Positions 42,876-56,012 of a DNA stretch of 64,000 nt are shown here, one piece after another. Source of the stretch: Odobenus rosmarus divergens (lineage: Eukaryota; Chordata; Mammalia; Carnivora; Odobenidae); NCBI RefSeq assembly GCF_000321225.1, contig NW_004450566.1, positions 3,094,219 to 3,158,218 on the forward strand, given 5' to 3'. The translations under genes were made by a program, and so were the position numbers. The notes under the pieces are model-generated. The model ran no database searches. It was not told the DNA's origin and worked only from the letters and a program-made list of their open reading frames with translations. The number at the start of each line of letters is the position of its first letter. Positions within the stretch are counted from its first letter, which is position 1.

Positions 42876-45004
42876 TTAACAGACTGTTAGGCAATTTATC
42901 AGTGGTTAATAAAGATGGATTTTTTATTTCAGTATGGCCCAGAGACAGTAGATAGTCAACTGTAAGTTTGCTATTGATAAAAGTTTTGCTTCTTATTGCT
43001 GTCTAGAACAATAAAGCTTTTGACCTTGACTTGGAATATGCGCTAATGATAGGTAAACATAGGCCATTACCACAAAATGTTTTATCATTCTGACTTTGCT
43101 CACTTCTTTCAAGTAGAGTTATTCCCAAAACTCTGGCATTTCTTGGAACATTACGGTTTCATAGAATGGAAGTAAAAAAATTAGATCAAGGAGAAGGGAT
43201 AATATTAATAAAGAATTTGGAGCTGTTTAGTAGGTTAACAATATAGTTGCTTAATAAACTAGGCATGCTAGAAAAAGGCATTATCATGAAGTTACCCCTG
43301 TTAATTATTTTTTAAATTAACACGTGCAAATTAGAGGGTGGAAACAAATAAGATTATTGAAAAGATTATGTTTTATGAGGGAGCTGCTTAAAAGTGATTA
43401 GTTGATAGTTCATTAATATCTTTTTTTGATGCTGGAAGAATAAACAGATGGAAAATATACTTCTAGAATATCTGTGGAATTATGACTCTGGGTTTCTTAA
43501 ATATGTCAGAAAGACTGACTTTTGGCAGATGTGCCTAAAAGCAAAGAAAACCTTTATATAACAAGAAAAAATCCATAGATTTTAAACTATGTCAAGGTAC
43601 TCAGGCAAGTAAGATGTGTTTTGAATATGATAACTGGTGGCATTGTCAATAAAATCACCTTGCTCAGCATACTTAAGCCATATTTTTGGTGGAGAAAATC
43701 CCATAGTTGTATAAAAGATATGAGAAAGTAATGGCATTTGCTCTTTCTTATATGTCTCTTTGTTTTACTCAGCTAGTTTTCAGGTTGTCAGGCATCTAAG
43801 AAGAAACAATTAAGGGTTGTTTTTTTTTTCTGTATGTATCTAACCGAAAACAAAACAAGTTTTGTTTTTTTTTCCTAGTTATAAATATTAGATTTTCCTT
43901 TTCTTCTTAAAAGAAGTGTTGCTCAGTTTTCTTGGGAAAAATTGATTTTGAATTGGGACTACTAGAAGGTGAGACTTGGTGTAAAAAAAAATAGTATACC
44001 ATTTTCTTCAGGCTTATCTTTTTGCAATTCCATAACTGGAGAAGCACAGGCATTTGTAATTTGCTAAAAATAATTTTTTTACATAATTTTTAAATTATGG
44101 GAATGATTAACAACAGTGAAAAAGATTCACTCACAGTGTAGCCCATTTCTTATTCATCAAGACTGAGCATTTGGGTGCTCAATTCAGTTTATCCAAGTGA
44201 ATAAAAACTAGAAGAGTAAAGAAAGTACAATGTAAGAATAGGGAAATAGAACTTTAAGACCATCAGTATTTTTTTCCCCAAATTTAATGTCCTGAATGGA
44301 TGATAAAAACAGTAATCTTTTGTTTCTTACAGTCCAGCTATATAATTTCACACTAAATGGTATATTTTTAAACTACCTTATCATTTTCTGCTCTTATTAA
44401 ATTATTAGTAACTAACAGAAATAATTAAAATTATAATAACTCTTGCTATTGATGTTTGAAAACAAGGGAGATCAGAGTGATCAGTAAGAGCCTATTAAAA
44501 TCACCAGGGGATGGTCTAGAAGAGTCCTGGGCCCACTGTGTGAAATTCCAGTTTAAGTATGCCTTTTTTGGGGAACCTAAAAATTTTATTTCACCTGACC
44601 CAAATCTGCTAGAATGCACAGAGTAATACATTTTATGTCTTTTTATATGCCTCTCAGGCTGTGTGTGTGATAGGTGCTATCTTGAACCATCATTCTTAGA
44701 TGGCTGATAATTTGAAATAAAATAGATGCACTTCATCTTGTTAAATAACTTTATTTGAATACGCATTGTGGAATTTATGCTTATTTACAAGTGATAGGAT
44801 AGTGTTGCTAGAATGCTAGCATCAGCATTTTTAAATGACAGTGCTACAGGTAGTGGGAGGGTAAAGTAAATTTGCATTTACTTTGAGTTGCTTGGAAATT
44901 GGCTTTTGAGGAGGCAGTTTGCTTTTTACAGAATGAAGTTGTTGGTATCTAACTAAGCACAAACGGGGTAAACGTTGGTTCAGTTTTTTCTTTCTACAAG
45001 ACTA
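42876..45004. other. AT-rich stretch with no assigned feature
   Basis: A short palindrome with 10-bp arms lies at 43846-43867 (aaaacaaaac, aa, gttttgtttt). 44455-44610 has faint MER5-like wording (aaaatcaccaggggatggtc). No gene signal. Confidence 0.45.
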
Positions 45005-45450
45005 CGTGCATTCTAGAGCACTGCGTTGGCATTGTGCCTGCTTGCCTTACCAGCGTCTCTTCCACGGGGAGATCTTTCTTTGGTGCTCCAGTGCGGTTCT
45101 TCAGTCTATTAACCACTGGTCTCTCACCCTCCGAGGCCTAAGGGCTGGCTTGGAGTCCCAGCTGGCCGTCCACAGGCTGCAGTCCGCACGGACTGCCTAC
45201 GAATTTCCGTCACTGTGTTTGCTTTGGTTCCTGTTTCCTGGGGCCTGGTGTTTTACCTCCACTGTGATTCCCTGAGGTAGTCTGCTCTTAAGCAAGTCCT
45301 CCATCTGTCCCTCTAGTTTTTAAATGTTCTCACCCTTGGAAAATTAAGGAAGGCCTGGATGCCCAAAGGAGGCGGCTGCTGCTAGAGAGGGAGGCCAGGC
45401 CTTGGAAAAGGAGGAGAAATTGCCTGTGACGCAGAGGCTCATATATAACT
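45005..45450. promoter_or_regulatory. CpG-enriched, less AT-rich stretch with a TATA-like motif
   Basis: About a dozen CpGs occur in 440 bp (for example ctgcgttggc, tccgaggcc, gtccgcacggactgcctacg, gaggcggctg, gacgcagagg), against a CpG-poor background. An 89-codon plus frame at 45006-45275 has no recognisable product. Near the right edge, catatataacttggc gives a TATA-like motif. No repeat was recognised. It could be a small regulatory element, a non-coding exon or chance. Confidence 0.3.
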
Positions 45451-47989
45451 TGGCTGAAGGTTCTTTCAAGCCATTTTGGGACTTCCTGTCTCGCTTGCTA
45501 GTGCCCAATTTATAGAGCCTTTATGACCTCTTGCCTCACATATTTATGAGAAGGATATTAAAGCAGGTAGCCTATCATGGGGAGATACTTTTTTACCCAA
45601 ATATCTAAAATTAGCTATCTTGAGTTTTATATAAATGTTGAATAAAGAAACCTCCCATATATAAACTTTATAGTTTTCCAGATACCATCTAAAAACCCTT
45701 GCCAACTTTGCCTCCAATATATTCTAGGTGAAGATTTAGAAATCAAATATCTAACAGAAAAAAAAAAAAAAACAGATTTCATGTCTCCCAACTCTATCGT
45801 GGACACTCTGTTGCTTCTTGTGTAAAAATCAGTTAAGTATGACCTCTTTCTGTGGCTTTTATCCTGCATTTTTGGCTGCAAAGACAGGAATTGTTTATGG
45901 GCCAGTTAGTATAATCTCAATATTGATTCCTACCTCTTAAGGCTTCTTCAAAGCTTTTGTCAGAACACTCACCCAAGAATTGGAGTGGACAGGAATTGAT
46001 TTTGGAGAGCAAATCTTTCTTTTGAGTACCAATTAAAACAAAACAAAACAAAACTGTGACCTAACCATTCTCCTTTTTCACTTTTACTAGTGCAGTTTAT
46101 TTTAGCATTGAGATGTTTTCCTGTCTTGGTAAATAATAAGGTAAACATCTTTTTATATGCTGATTTCATGGGTATCGGGAATGAGTTGGAGGGAGAAAGA
46201 AGCTTTGTCTCACCTGCTGTTGAGGACTATACACTCAAACTTGACTGGTCAAGTCATGACTTGCTTCCTGTCAGCTGGATTGCTGATAGAGGAAACTCCA
46301 ATAAAGCAGTTACAGAGCATAAGTCTTAAATGTGGCATCCTTCGGCTGACGTAAGGAAGCTCCTGTGAGGCCTACTGCTTTTTCTCTCCATTAACATCCA
46401 TTGGGCCAAGAGAATTGTAAAACTGTTCATTATGTTTTTGCAAACATTCCTTTCAAAGAAGTGAAACTCAAGACTCTGGCTTCAGTAAGGCCTGAGGCAT
46501 CTGGGCTGTGAGACTGGCAGTTGAGTTTTAAGACTGAGAGTGTGGGATAATCAGAAAGGCCATGTCAGAGGTTAAATTCACATTGAAAGCACAGTGAATA
46601 ATGACATGGAATTATCTGTCTGTATGTCGTGGACATTGCAATATATCTGAAGATGAGGGAATGGTATATGGAAACATAGTAACAGAAAACTGGTTAGGAA
46701 TGGGATATAGGAGGCAGAGACTCGCCAGATGCTGTGAAGCATGGGAGCCTACATAGAGTGATGTTCACAGGGAGTTGTGCATTTGCCTTTGGTTGGGGAT
46801 GGAACTGAAAAGGATCTGTTTCCATAATCTTCTAAAATTCTAGGGCTTCATAACTGTTAGAGTGTAATATTCAGGAATGAGCAGTTAGATTCCCATGACC
46901 ACTGGTTCCTTCAGGCAAAAACCATTCATAGTGGACCAGGTAGTGGATTTGATCCTGACAGTTGGATGAGTTCTGAACCTTCCTTATGACATAGTCCAGT
47001 TCCATTGCAGAACATTAGAGCAGGTCTCTCAGACACAGGGCAGAAAATAAGTTCTTAGTGATTTGAGCATTGTACAGAGGAAGGAATAAAATATGAATGC
47101 GTGGGTGGATTCACATGAATAGTGGCTATTAGAAACATAAATTCACCACACTGATGACTTCAGCCACTTTTAAGGGCCTTATGTGCTTAACCTCTAACTT
47201 CCAGCATGAGTGAATGATACATATGTAGTGGAAGGGGGATTATTTAGTTTCTGTTACTCATATGTATTCTACCTGGATTTGATAAGTTCAAGGATCTCTG
47301 CTCTCCCCAGCAGTGGTCCTTGAAGTCACCTCTCTGTGGTCTATGATGTTTATAACTTCAGCCATAGCACTTGAGTAAGATGGGTAGGGCAAGGAGTTAG
47401 TGAGAATGGGATTCATACTTTCTCTAAAAATCACTGTGAGTGTAGACCTGCTACATTAATTGTGTCATTGTATTGTATGTAAAAATGCCATACTGTCAAT
47501 CAAACATAGATATTATGCCCATCTGTAAAGAACTCCTTAATAAAACAATATTCTGCAAGGAGTATTATCTCTTTTTAAGATTTTTTTGGGGAAACAGAAA
47601 CTTGATGATAATATTTTCTTAAGAATATCGCATCTGCCAATTGCAGGAATTTTTATGGCAGTACCTGGATGGGTTGGATATAGCAACTAAATTTTTTTTA
47701 GACTAATAGGCCCTTTATCCCAGAAAAAGAATTTAAATGTAAAAATATAGGCATACATATCTTTATTAATATAATTATAAACACATTCAGTTATCAACTC
47801 TTAATGTTATATTCTGAATATATACGTACTTTATTTCTTCCTCAATAAGAAAATGTTGAGAAACTTTAGCCCTTATGACTAAAATTTTAATTCTTCTCTC
47901 CTTGGACTTTAATGACTTCCTGTGTGACTTGTGGTTTCGCCTTACCTGATTTGCTAAGGAAGGGTCATTTGGAATAGAAGACACATACT
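45451..47989. other. Stretch with no assigned feature
   Basis: Contains an A-run at 45758-45773 and an (AAAAC)n run at about 46034-46054. Several short overlapping frames at 46090-46354 have no recognisable product. Confidence 0.5.
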
Positions 47990-48490
47990 TATTGTGTGTC
48001 TAGTAGGACTTAGCACCTTGGAAGGTGCTAAGCATAAGTGAAAGGAAAAAACAGCTATGGTCCCTGCCCTCGTGGAGTTCAAAATTTAATTTGGAAGAGC
48101 AAGATATTGTTCCCATCATCTTTTAAACTCATGTGAGTTGCCACTGTGAATAATGTGGAAATGAGTCATGAGGGCCACCAAAGGGGTAATTTGGCCTAGG
48201 TAAGGAAGTTAGGGGGAGGCTTCCTTGAATTAATGATCCAGTGTGAAAGAGGATCATTGGGGGAGATGAAGATTCTAGGCCTTGGGGACAAACTGCCTGA
48301 GGGGAAATGAAAAAAGTTTTAATGGTTAAAGTAGGGTGAGCAAGGAGGATCATGGTGTGAAGTGAGAGTGGGCATGATAGGTTGGAACAAAATCATTCTG
48401 GATCTTTTGACCATGGTAAAGATCATGGTCTTTATTCTGAGAATATTGGGTACCCATCAAAAAAATTCAAAAGCAGGGAGATGGAATGAT
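47990..48490 (+). repeat. Ancient LINE (L2/L3-like) remnant
   Basis: agctatggtccctgccctcg, tggagttcaaaatttaattt, then aggcttccttgaattaatga, ttctggatcttttgaccatg, gtaaagatcatggtctttat and tctgagaatattgggtaccc are in the order of a widespread ancient repeat. Its consensus reads 'tggtccctgccctcaaggagctt', then 'ggatttattctaagagcaatgggaagcc'. Long but very diverged. Confidence 0.55.
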
Positions 48491-49169
48491 GAGAAACTTC
48501 TTTTGAAAAGATGGCTCTAGCTTCAAGGTGGAGAACTGATGGGAAGTGAAGGCCAAACTGGTCTGTTTCTCTAAGAAGAAATATCTTAGCTTGTGGATTT
48601 GCAACTGCTAAAAGTTCACATTTAGTACATTTTGTTTTTGAAGATGTCTCTCCTTTAGTACTCTCTGCAAAATGTGTAATCCGAACCACTCATTAGAGGA
48701 AAATATTCTGTGTTTTTGTGATGCCTCAGCTTCTAACCTGAGCATTCTTACCTACATCTGTGTTGTCTGTTGTAGCAAGTGTTGTGCTCCCGATCAAGGC
48801 CAAAACAAAATACAACAGACTTTTCTTCTTCTTCTTCCGCTTTTATAAAATAAGCCATAAATTAAGCATTTTGAGGGAAGATGTCTTGGAACATTATTCC
48901 TGACATTTGGGACAAATCTCCTACCGAGGTGTGAAACCAGATCCTACCAATTCCCTCTCTATAGTCACGTGTTTTGAGAATTAATTTGTGAACCAGTTTC
49001 ATGAAATGTGGAACTGTTTTTTCTACGAAAGCAAGCTTTTCCAACTGAAATAACAGTTTGCATACCAGGTTGGCCTACAAATTTTAAGAGAAAAAAAAAA
49101 GAGAAAAGGAGGGAAAAAGTGTTCTCAAAAGCCAGTATGAAGCCCTGCTACTGTAGTTGACAAAAGGTA
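48491..49169. other. Stretch with no assigned feature
   Basis: No recognised gene. A (TTC)n-type run lies at 48821-48840, and an A-run at 49090-49100. Confidence 0.5.
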
Positions 49170-49255
49170 TTTTCTTAGCTACCCTGCACAATCAGATGAG
49201 GAGGTATTATTAGAATCCCTATACTGTAGCTGAGAAAATGGATTTATTATTTTAT
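49170..49255 (-). repeat. MIR-like remnant, antisense
   Basis: accctgcacaatcagatgag, gaggtattattagaatccct and agctgagaaaatgg follow antisense MIR from 'aaccctatgaggtaggtactattatt' to 'acagatgaggaaactgag'. Confidence 0.55.
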
Positions 49256-49502
49256 AAATGTACATATGTAATTCATTTTATAGGCCAATACCTTCCAGCT
49301 TCCACTTACTATCTAGGGGTGCATCTTTCTTTAGCTGTAACAATGAGGTTAGATAGTAAACTCTTAACCCTTATAGAGAGAGGCTGATGAGTCTCCATGT
49401 TCCCAGTCACTACTGATGGCATAATCAGGGAAAGGGGCTCAGGCAGGATAGATGTGGATGAAGAAGTAAGGAAAGATTTTTCAGGAGATTAGATCCATCA
49501 CT

Positions 49503-49750
49503 CTCACCCACAACCACCACTTCTGCTATCACCACCATCACTCTTTCTCAAAATACCACTATAACTGTCCTCATAGTTGCAGTTATGGCCAATTTCTATT
49601 TCTGGTGGTGGTAACATAGCTATCATTATAGCTCTCACCCAAACACCACCACTGTTGGTACCACCTTACTTTTATCTCAGCTCTCCTCCCAATGGAACCA
49701 CCACTTTGTCTGCTATTTACCATCACAGTCATCACCTTGATGATATTTCA
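49503..49750. repeat. Degenerate ACC/ATC triplet-rich tract
   Basis: Repeated ACC, ATC and CAC triplets (cacaaccaccacttctgcta, tcaccaccatcactc, aacaccaccactg, ggaaccaccactttg) are spread over 240 bp, with diverged spacers and one GGTGGTGGT inverted piece at about 49603-49612. The 60-codon frame at 49577-49759 comes from it. Confidence 0.65.
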
Positions 49751-50869
49751 TGCAGCTAAGTCAGCTTCTCATTTCTATCTATACATGTGCTTGGATTTAT
49801 TCACAACAGATTTTGATCACAGTTTTAAAGTTCTCTGCAGTTCGTTCTCAGCCTCTTAGAGAAGAAAACCGAGTCTATGAAAAGCTATAGACAGGTTTAT
49901 AGAGGAGAGCACTGGACCACAGGAGAGATAAAGAGGTACATGCTAAAAGAGATAATATGAACTAAAGAACAAGCTACCTCAGAAGAGATTAAAGATCAAG
50001 TAAGTTAATACCATCAAAAGTGACAGGTTGTAACTAGAGGGATTGAAGAAGAAATTAATGAGAGAGTTCGGAGGCCATTGAGAGGGGAGAAAAGATGTAG
50101 ACTACCACTCTAGATTAAAAGCCCTTTATCACCACTATAGGTAAATCATTAACCACCAGATACTTGAGGGAAAAACTAGCAGAATTTGGCATTTTGTGTT
50201 TATCTGCCTCACAGGAACCCGTGAAGTGATCTAAATAATGGTCATTCAGAACAAAATGTAAAAATAAAAATGAACAGGAATAGAAATAGAAATAGAAAAA
50301 AATGGTGGTAATAGGCAATCTCAAAAGATACTCTCCTCTTTTTCTGTTGATTTATAACAATAGTAGTCAAAACCTCTAAGTTTTGCCTATTGATTGTCCC
50401 TCCTCTGGCTCTCGGGGAAAAAAGAAAAAGTTATCAAGTAAGTCCCTTGGATTGATTATTTCTATGAGAAATGAAGCCTCCACAGCTCATCCTTGATTGA
50501 GAAACAAAGCAGAATCCAAAGGCATCCACATAAAAGCAAGATGAGTCCTTGTTGGGCAGAGTGTACTCATGTCAGTTCTGTTAATACAGGAAAACACAAA
50601 TTTCCCACCAAATCCACAGTCCTTGCTGCTTAAACCCAAGCCTCTAAGCTCAACAGGAAAACTGTCCAAATCTACGAAGTAAACACTTGTGACTATAGTT
50701 TTGAAGGAAATTTTTAAATAGGTTCCAGATCAGTTATAAAACCAAGGTGGTTCTGCCTACAACATACGTGGTCAAATTAAGATCAGGATAGAGTTTCCTC
50801 TTCCAAAAATATGAGTAATAAAAAGAAAATGCTTGGTGACCTTGAAAAATTACCTCAACAGAAAAGTAA
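49751..50869. other. Stretch with no assigned feature
   Basis: An (ATAGAA)n run is present at about 50278-50298. Nothing else recognised. Confidence 0.5.
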
Positions 50870-50877
50870 GTAACCAA

Positions 50878-51078
50878 GGGGCACCTGGGTGGCTCAGTCC
50901 TTAAGCATCTGCCTTCGGCTCGGGTTATGATCCCAGGGTCCTGGGATCGAGCCCCGCATCGCATCGGGCTCCCTGCTCAGCAGGAAGCCTGCTTCTCCCT
51001 CTCCCACTCCCCCTGCTTGTGTTCCCTCTCTCGCTGTGTCTCTTTCTGTCAAATAAATAAGTAAAATCTTAAAAAATG
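50878..51078 (+). mobile_element. Can-SINE, near full length, with GCATC duplication
   Basis: Head gcacctgggtggctcagtcc, then ctgccttcggctcgggttat, a B-box region, gctccctgctcagcaggaag, a long CT block and ctgtcaaataaataagtaaa. The text ccccgcatcgcatcgggctc holds a 5-bp duplication. The target-site duplication gtaaccaa (50870-50877 and 51079-51086) is perfect. It serves as the best local reference for the family. Confidence 0.96.
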
Positions 51079-51086
51079 TAACCAAA

Positions 51087-51900
51087 CAAAAGTAATCATA
51101 GAAACAATAAAATATAGTTTGTATTTAGTTATAATTAGTAAGAATCCCAGCTATAAAAGCAAATGTATTAAGTTCTCACTGAAAATAACAAGGTTCATAA
51201 AGATGGAACAAGCATCTGGCTATCTATTATATGCAAGTGATACAGAGAAAACAATTTCACCAGAAATGGGAAAATAAAAGGATAGACAAAACTATGTAAG
51301 GAATACTACAAAGAGGAGTAGAAATTTTAAATTGGAGAATTTAAAACTAAAAAGCATTAATAGAAAACAGAAGACGTGATTAAAGTTGAAATTTTCTGAG
51401 AAGATGGTAACTTATGACCATTTAACACTTGTTAACATAGCAAGGAGTTATGTAAATCCAAATGTAAAGTGATGGATGGGGAAAATGAGAGGTGTACTTC
51501 AGCCTGATTCTCCTTTACTTGGAAGCAGCAGGAAGATAAGGTGTAAGGTCTTGCCATGAATGGTGAAATGTCAAGGAAACAGACCTCTGTTCCCATTATC
51601 CAGCATTAAGTTCAAGGAAATATTTAGATCAGGCCAAGTTGGCCTAGGGAGGCTGGGTGTGAAATAGGAGATACTTTGAACTTTTGTTTCCTTGGGAATT
51701 TTTTTAAGTGCTTTGTGTAGAGGTTACTGTTTTCGAGCATCATAGAATGCATCCCATATGTCTCTCTGAGATTGATGAGATGAACGTGCCCACGTAAGGG
51801 AGTCTGCAGCACAAATCTGTCCAGCTGAGGCTCCATATGGAACAGCTCCATTAATACTGGATGGAGATAGTTATGTTCTCATCGTGTCACATGACACACA
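51087..51900. other. Stretch with no assigned feature
   Basis: AT-rich to 51400, then mixed. No recognised element. Confidence 0.5.
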
Positions 51901-53850
51901 CTCAGATGTTAGCTTGTTAGTGAGGTCTAGGAGCCTGGGATTTCTTAGAGCCATGCTTTGATTTCTTTGCTTTTGGAAAATTCTTCACCCTTGTCCCTTT
52001 AAATTTTACATTGCCTCGCTGTCTTTTTTCTCTCATTCTGGGATGCCAATCCTGTGATCCTGATACTCTAATCTGGATGTGTTTTTCTGAACTATTTTCA
52101 AGGTTAATCATTGACTCTAGCTGTATCTGATCTGTTCTTAAACACATATGTATTGGGTTCTTAAATATATACTCATTTCCACTTGATTTTTAAGATACAG
52201 TTTTTAGTCATCTGTCTCAATTCTGCATCTTATTTGTGCTCCTGAATGTATTAATTATAGCAAGTTTAAAGCCTGTGTGATAACTCTGATGTACAGCTTA
52301 CCTGTGAATCTGTTTTATCTTTTTTGTTTTGCTTTTGAGTAATTCTTGTCCTTTTTCATAACTGTCCATTTATTTTACTGAATGATGGACATTATGGGTG
52401 GAAAATTGTAAGAGTTAACTTGAGACTCAGGATAATGCTACTTGTTGGAGATAATTTACTTTTGCTTTAGTCAGGGCATTAGGCTGGGGATAGATGGCCT
52501 TTAATTCCGTCGGGGGTTGAACCCATGGCAGGAGAGCTTCAGTCCTTGTAACAGCTGAAAATTTCTGGTTCACTGTCATTCTTAGGGTTTGGCCTTTCAG
52601 GATCTCTCATAATTCAAATAAACAAACAAACACCTGCTATGGTACCCTCTTCCCTGATGGCCATCAGACCAATTTCATTTTTCACTTTTGGTCTCCTGGC
52701 TCTATGAGTGTTTCAGAAGTTGTTCTGTTTTCCAGCCTCTCAGTCATCTGCAGGATTAGTAAACCCTGCTAAATTTATTTGAGCGCCACCAGTCTCTGGT
52801 ATTTCTAACCATTTTTACCTGTAGTACAGGAAACGTTTTTTACTTCTCTTTAGAATTTAGAATGCTCTTACTTTCTTGGAATTTTGAAATTCCATCAAAA
52901 AGATGTAGGTGTGTATATTAAAAAAAAAAAAAAAGTCCTGATTGGTTCTTAACAGGCTCATTCCATGTGAAGTTTTGTGATTTTTTTTTTTAGCAATGAC
53001 AAATTTTATTTTGTTATTTTTGATATTTCGTTCTATTCTGTCTCGAATTTCTAATATGTAGATTTTAGATTTTTCTGAATCTATCCTTGTTGTTTTTGGA
53101 AAAGGCAGAATAGTAAAGTAGTAAAGAAAGTAACATTATCAAGTTTCAAATCTTCATTCTAAGATTTAGGTAACTGGGTGAGCTTAGGCAAGTGTAGAAA
53201 ACTATCTGTGCCTAAGTTTCATGTTCAAGTCCATTAATTACACATTTTACTAATGACTCAGAGAAAAAAATTAGGTAAAATGTAATTATTAGCTCTCACT
53301 TGTCCAACACTTGGTGTTACTGCTTTAAATTCCAGACCATTAATTTACCCTTCACCCATGTCCATTTTATTGGATTTTTTTTTTCCCTTTAGCAATCAAT
53401 CTTAGAATAGCTAACATCTCTCATGTAGTTACACAATTATTCCTTTTTGGAGCTTACCTTGCTGTGAATACAGATTTGGATTTTGAAATTCTCTTTTATA
53501 ATTTGCATTATGTTTCGTTTTAATTCATCTTAGTCCCTTTTATGTTGTTAGATCTTTACTCCAAATATTTGATAATTCTTATTTATGTTTTTAGGAACTA
53601 GAGTGATGACTCTGGGTGACCTGTATGTTCTTAGCAATTTGCCAGTTAGTTTCCACAATAGCATCTCTTTTCAACAGAAGACCTTACTGTGGGCTTTGGG
53701 TCAATGTAAAGTATATCAAGGTAGTTTTGCCTTCTGGATGCAGTGAGAGAAAGCTCAAACTGGAGATCACCCACTGCCAAATGGGATTTGGAGAGGTAGG
53801 GGAATTACATGTGTGTTCAAAGTCTGCCATTTTGAACTAAAACTTTTAAC
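51900..53850 (-). repeat. Probable degraded LINE sequence, antisense
   Basis: T-rich, with phrases like ttctctcattctgggatgcc, aattcttgtcctttttcata, tattttactgaatgatggac and ctaatatgtagattttagat that resemble antisense parts of middle-aged LINE-1/HAL1. An embedded forward MIR-like piece may sit at about 53130-53230 (ggtaactgggtgagcttagg, caagtgtagaaaactatctg). The 74-codon frame at 53616-53840 has no recognisable product. Boundaries are guesses. Confidence 0.35.
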
Positions 53851-54870
53851 ATTTACAATATAATAAGGCAATGGCAGTACATTTAAAAAGAAATATTCTT
53901 CCCACCTGTATCATGTTATTAGGTTTTTATTTTTGTACTTAGAGTTATCTATGAATTAAGATTCATCTACATTTTCAGGGATATACTTTTTTAGCCTTTG
54001 TGGGAACTTTCATGAGTTTATATTATACAACTCATTTTCTTTTCCACTTAAAAATAAAACATTTTGTTATAGTTCTCATTCAGATCTTGTGTCAAGATCA
54101 CTACATTTCTTGAGTCCATGTTTTTTTTTTTCTTTCACTGTTAAAATTAGTTTATTCTCCAGCCAAATCTTCCTAACAGTTTCTGTCAATTTATGTATTT
54201 ATAAAGGAGGATATGTCAGAATCCATTTAAAAGATTTCAGCTTCATTTTGAGAAGCTTTGAGAAAAGGAAGAATATGTATGGTCTGGAATTTCAATATAA
54301 AATCTACTTTCTGAAATTTGGATAGATTTTAATGAAATTTTACTGGAGGATATAAAAAGAAAGGGAAGATACAAATTCATTTTTCATATTTCTTAAGATT
54401 TTACTAGGCACATAGAGCCTTCATACATTTCCTTAAAATACTTCTAAAAAAACAACACAACTGCTAAAGAGTGCTCACTGAAACATTCAGCATAAAGAAC
54501 TAAGATGATTACATCACAAACCTCAGTATATTTCTGTTTGTAATAACAGAACTATCATCTTTCTAAGAAAAGGATTTGTGAAAAAATTCACAGTGTAATC
54601 ATTTCATGTTGTAGTAAAAAGACCGTGGGCTCAATAGAATAACAATGACAGTGATAGCAAGCTTTTCTTATAAATTATGTGCTCGTTATGGTATTGATTC
54701 TTGGATAATTAATAATGTTTTGTCATATTGATATATTTGTAATAAATGCATATGAAAGAATACTTATAGAAACTTCATAAAATTTGACCTAATTAAAAAA
54801 AGCTACTTGCACAGATTATATCCAATTTTATTCCTTGGTTTTCTTATCCTTTTACCATTTTCTTCTTTGG
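53851..54870. other. AT-rich stretch with no assigned feature
   Basis: Possible old LINE wording near 53890-54075. Nothing firm. Confidence 0.4.
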
Positions 54871-54887
54871 AAAATGAGTGAGCCAAT

Positions 54888-55064
54888 GGGCGCCTGGGTG
54901 GCTTGGTCTGTTCAGCCTCTGACTCGTATTTTCAGCCCAGTTCATGATCTCAGGGTGGTGAGATTGAGCTCTATGTTGGGTATGGAACCTGCTTAAGATT
55001 CTCCCTCTCCCTCTGCACCTCCCCATTTCTCTCTCTCTTCCACTCTCTCCCTCTCTTAAAAAAA
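54888..55064 (+). mobile_element. Can-SINE, older subfamily
   Basis: Head ggcgcctgggtggcttggtc, then ttcatgatctcagggtggtg, ggaacctgcttaagattctc, a CT block and a plain A tail without the AATAAA units. A 16-bp target-site duplication (aaaatgagtgagccaa against aaaatgagtgagtcaa) lies at 54871-54886 and 55065-55080. The 'cctgcttaagattctccctc' wording groups it with 16601-16764 and 38561-38757. Confidence 0.95.
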
Positions 55065-55080
55065 AAAATGAGTGAGTCAA

Positions 55081-56001
55081 ATAAAAAGCAGTGTGTGTGG
55101 AAAACCTGCTTTCTTGTTGAGGTAAAGTCTACTTGAATTTTGACTGAAAGGGATATACATTGTTTTTTTCCAGTTGGAGATGTTTGTTCACATATGTATG
55201 TCAGGTCAGAAAAAAACATATTTAAAATAAACCATCATGAAGGAAGGAAAGAAGGAAGGAGGAAAAAAGAAAACCTGTCTTCAGAAAAATCTTCATTTCA
55301 ATGAATGTTCTGACTTTGTTGATGAATATATTAATGTGGCACATCATTTAAAAATTTTTCATCTTATTGGAATCTCATAAATGTATACAGATAGTTAAGA
55401 TAAAGTTTAATATTTTAATATTTTTTCTAATTATTAAAAAATCTGTTTCAATTCAAATGGGGAAAAAGTCAGCTTCTCAAACATGAGGTAGAATTAAAGA
55501 ATTGGAAATAAACCAGTAAACTTAAGTCCTTTATACACATACAAATAACAACTGTTTATTTGTCCTATCTCTGACAACTCAATATTTTTTTCATGCATTA
55601 ACATGCTCATTAGTGATTGGTGTTAAATCCCATAAGCAGAAAGTGTTTATCCTCTATCCAAAGTAAATAATAAATAGAGGATACATGATTTTGAGTACCT
55701 GAGATAACAACAGACCCAGAATTGTAGGGGTAAATTCTCATGAATGACTGCCTTTTTAGTAGTTGGTAAGTTTTGGTAGTACTCCTTTTAATGTTTTAAT
55801 CTACATGAACCATTAAATTATACTATCTTTATTTTTTAATATTGATATGTATACACATACATATGTATATAAACAAATACATGTATATACATAAATTTCT
55901 AGTTTCATTTAACTGACATATGTATGTGGATAATTTTAATAGCCTCTATATGCTTTTCTCTCGAAATCTGAGGTATTCTATAATTACTTTAAATTCAGGT
56001 A
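55081..56001. other. Stretch with short simple repeats
   Basis: A (GGAA)n/(GAAG)n run at about 55239-55262 and a TATACA/TATGTA-rich run at about 55844-55895. No gene signal. Confidence 0.6.
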
Positions 56002-56012
56002 AGAATGAAGCA

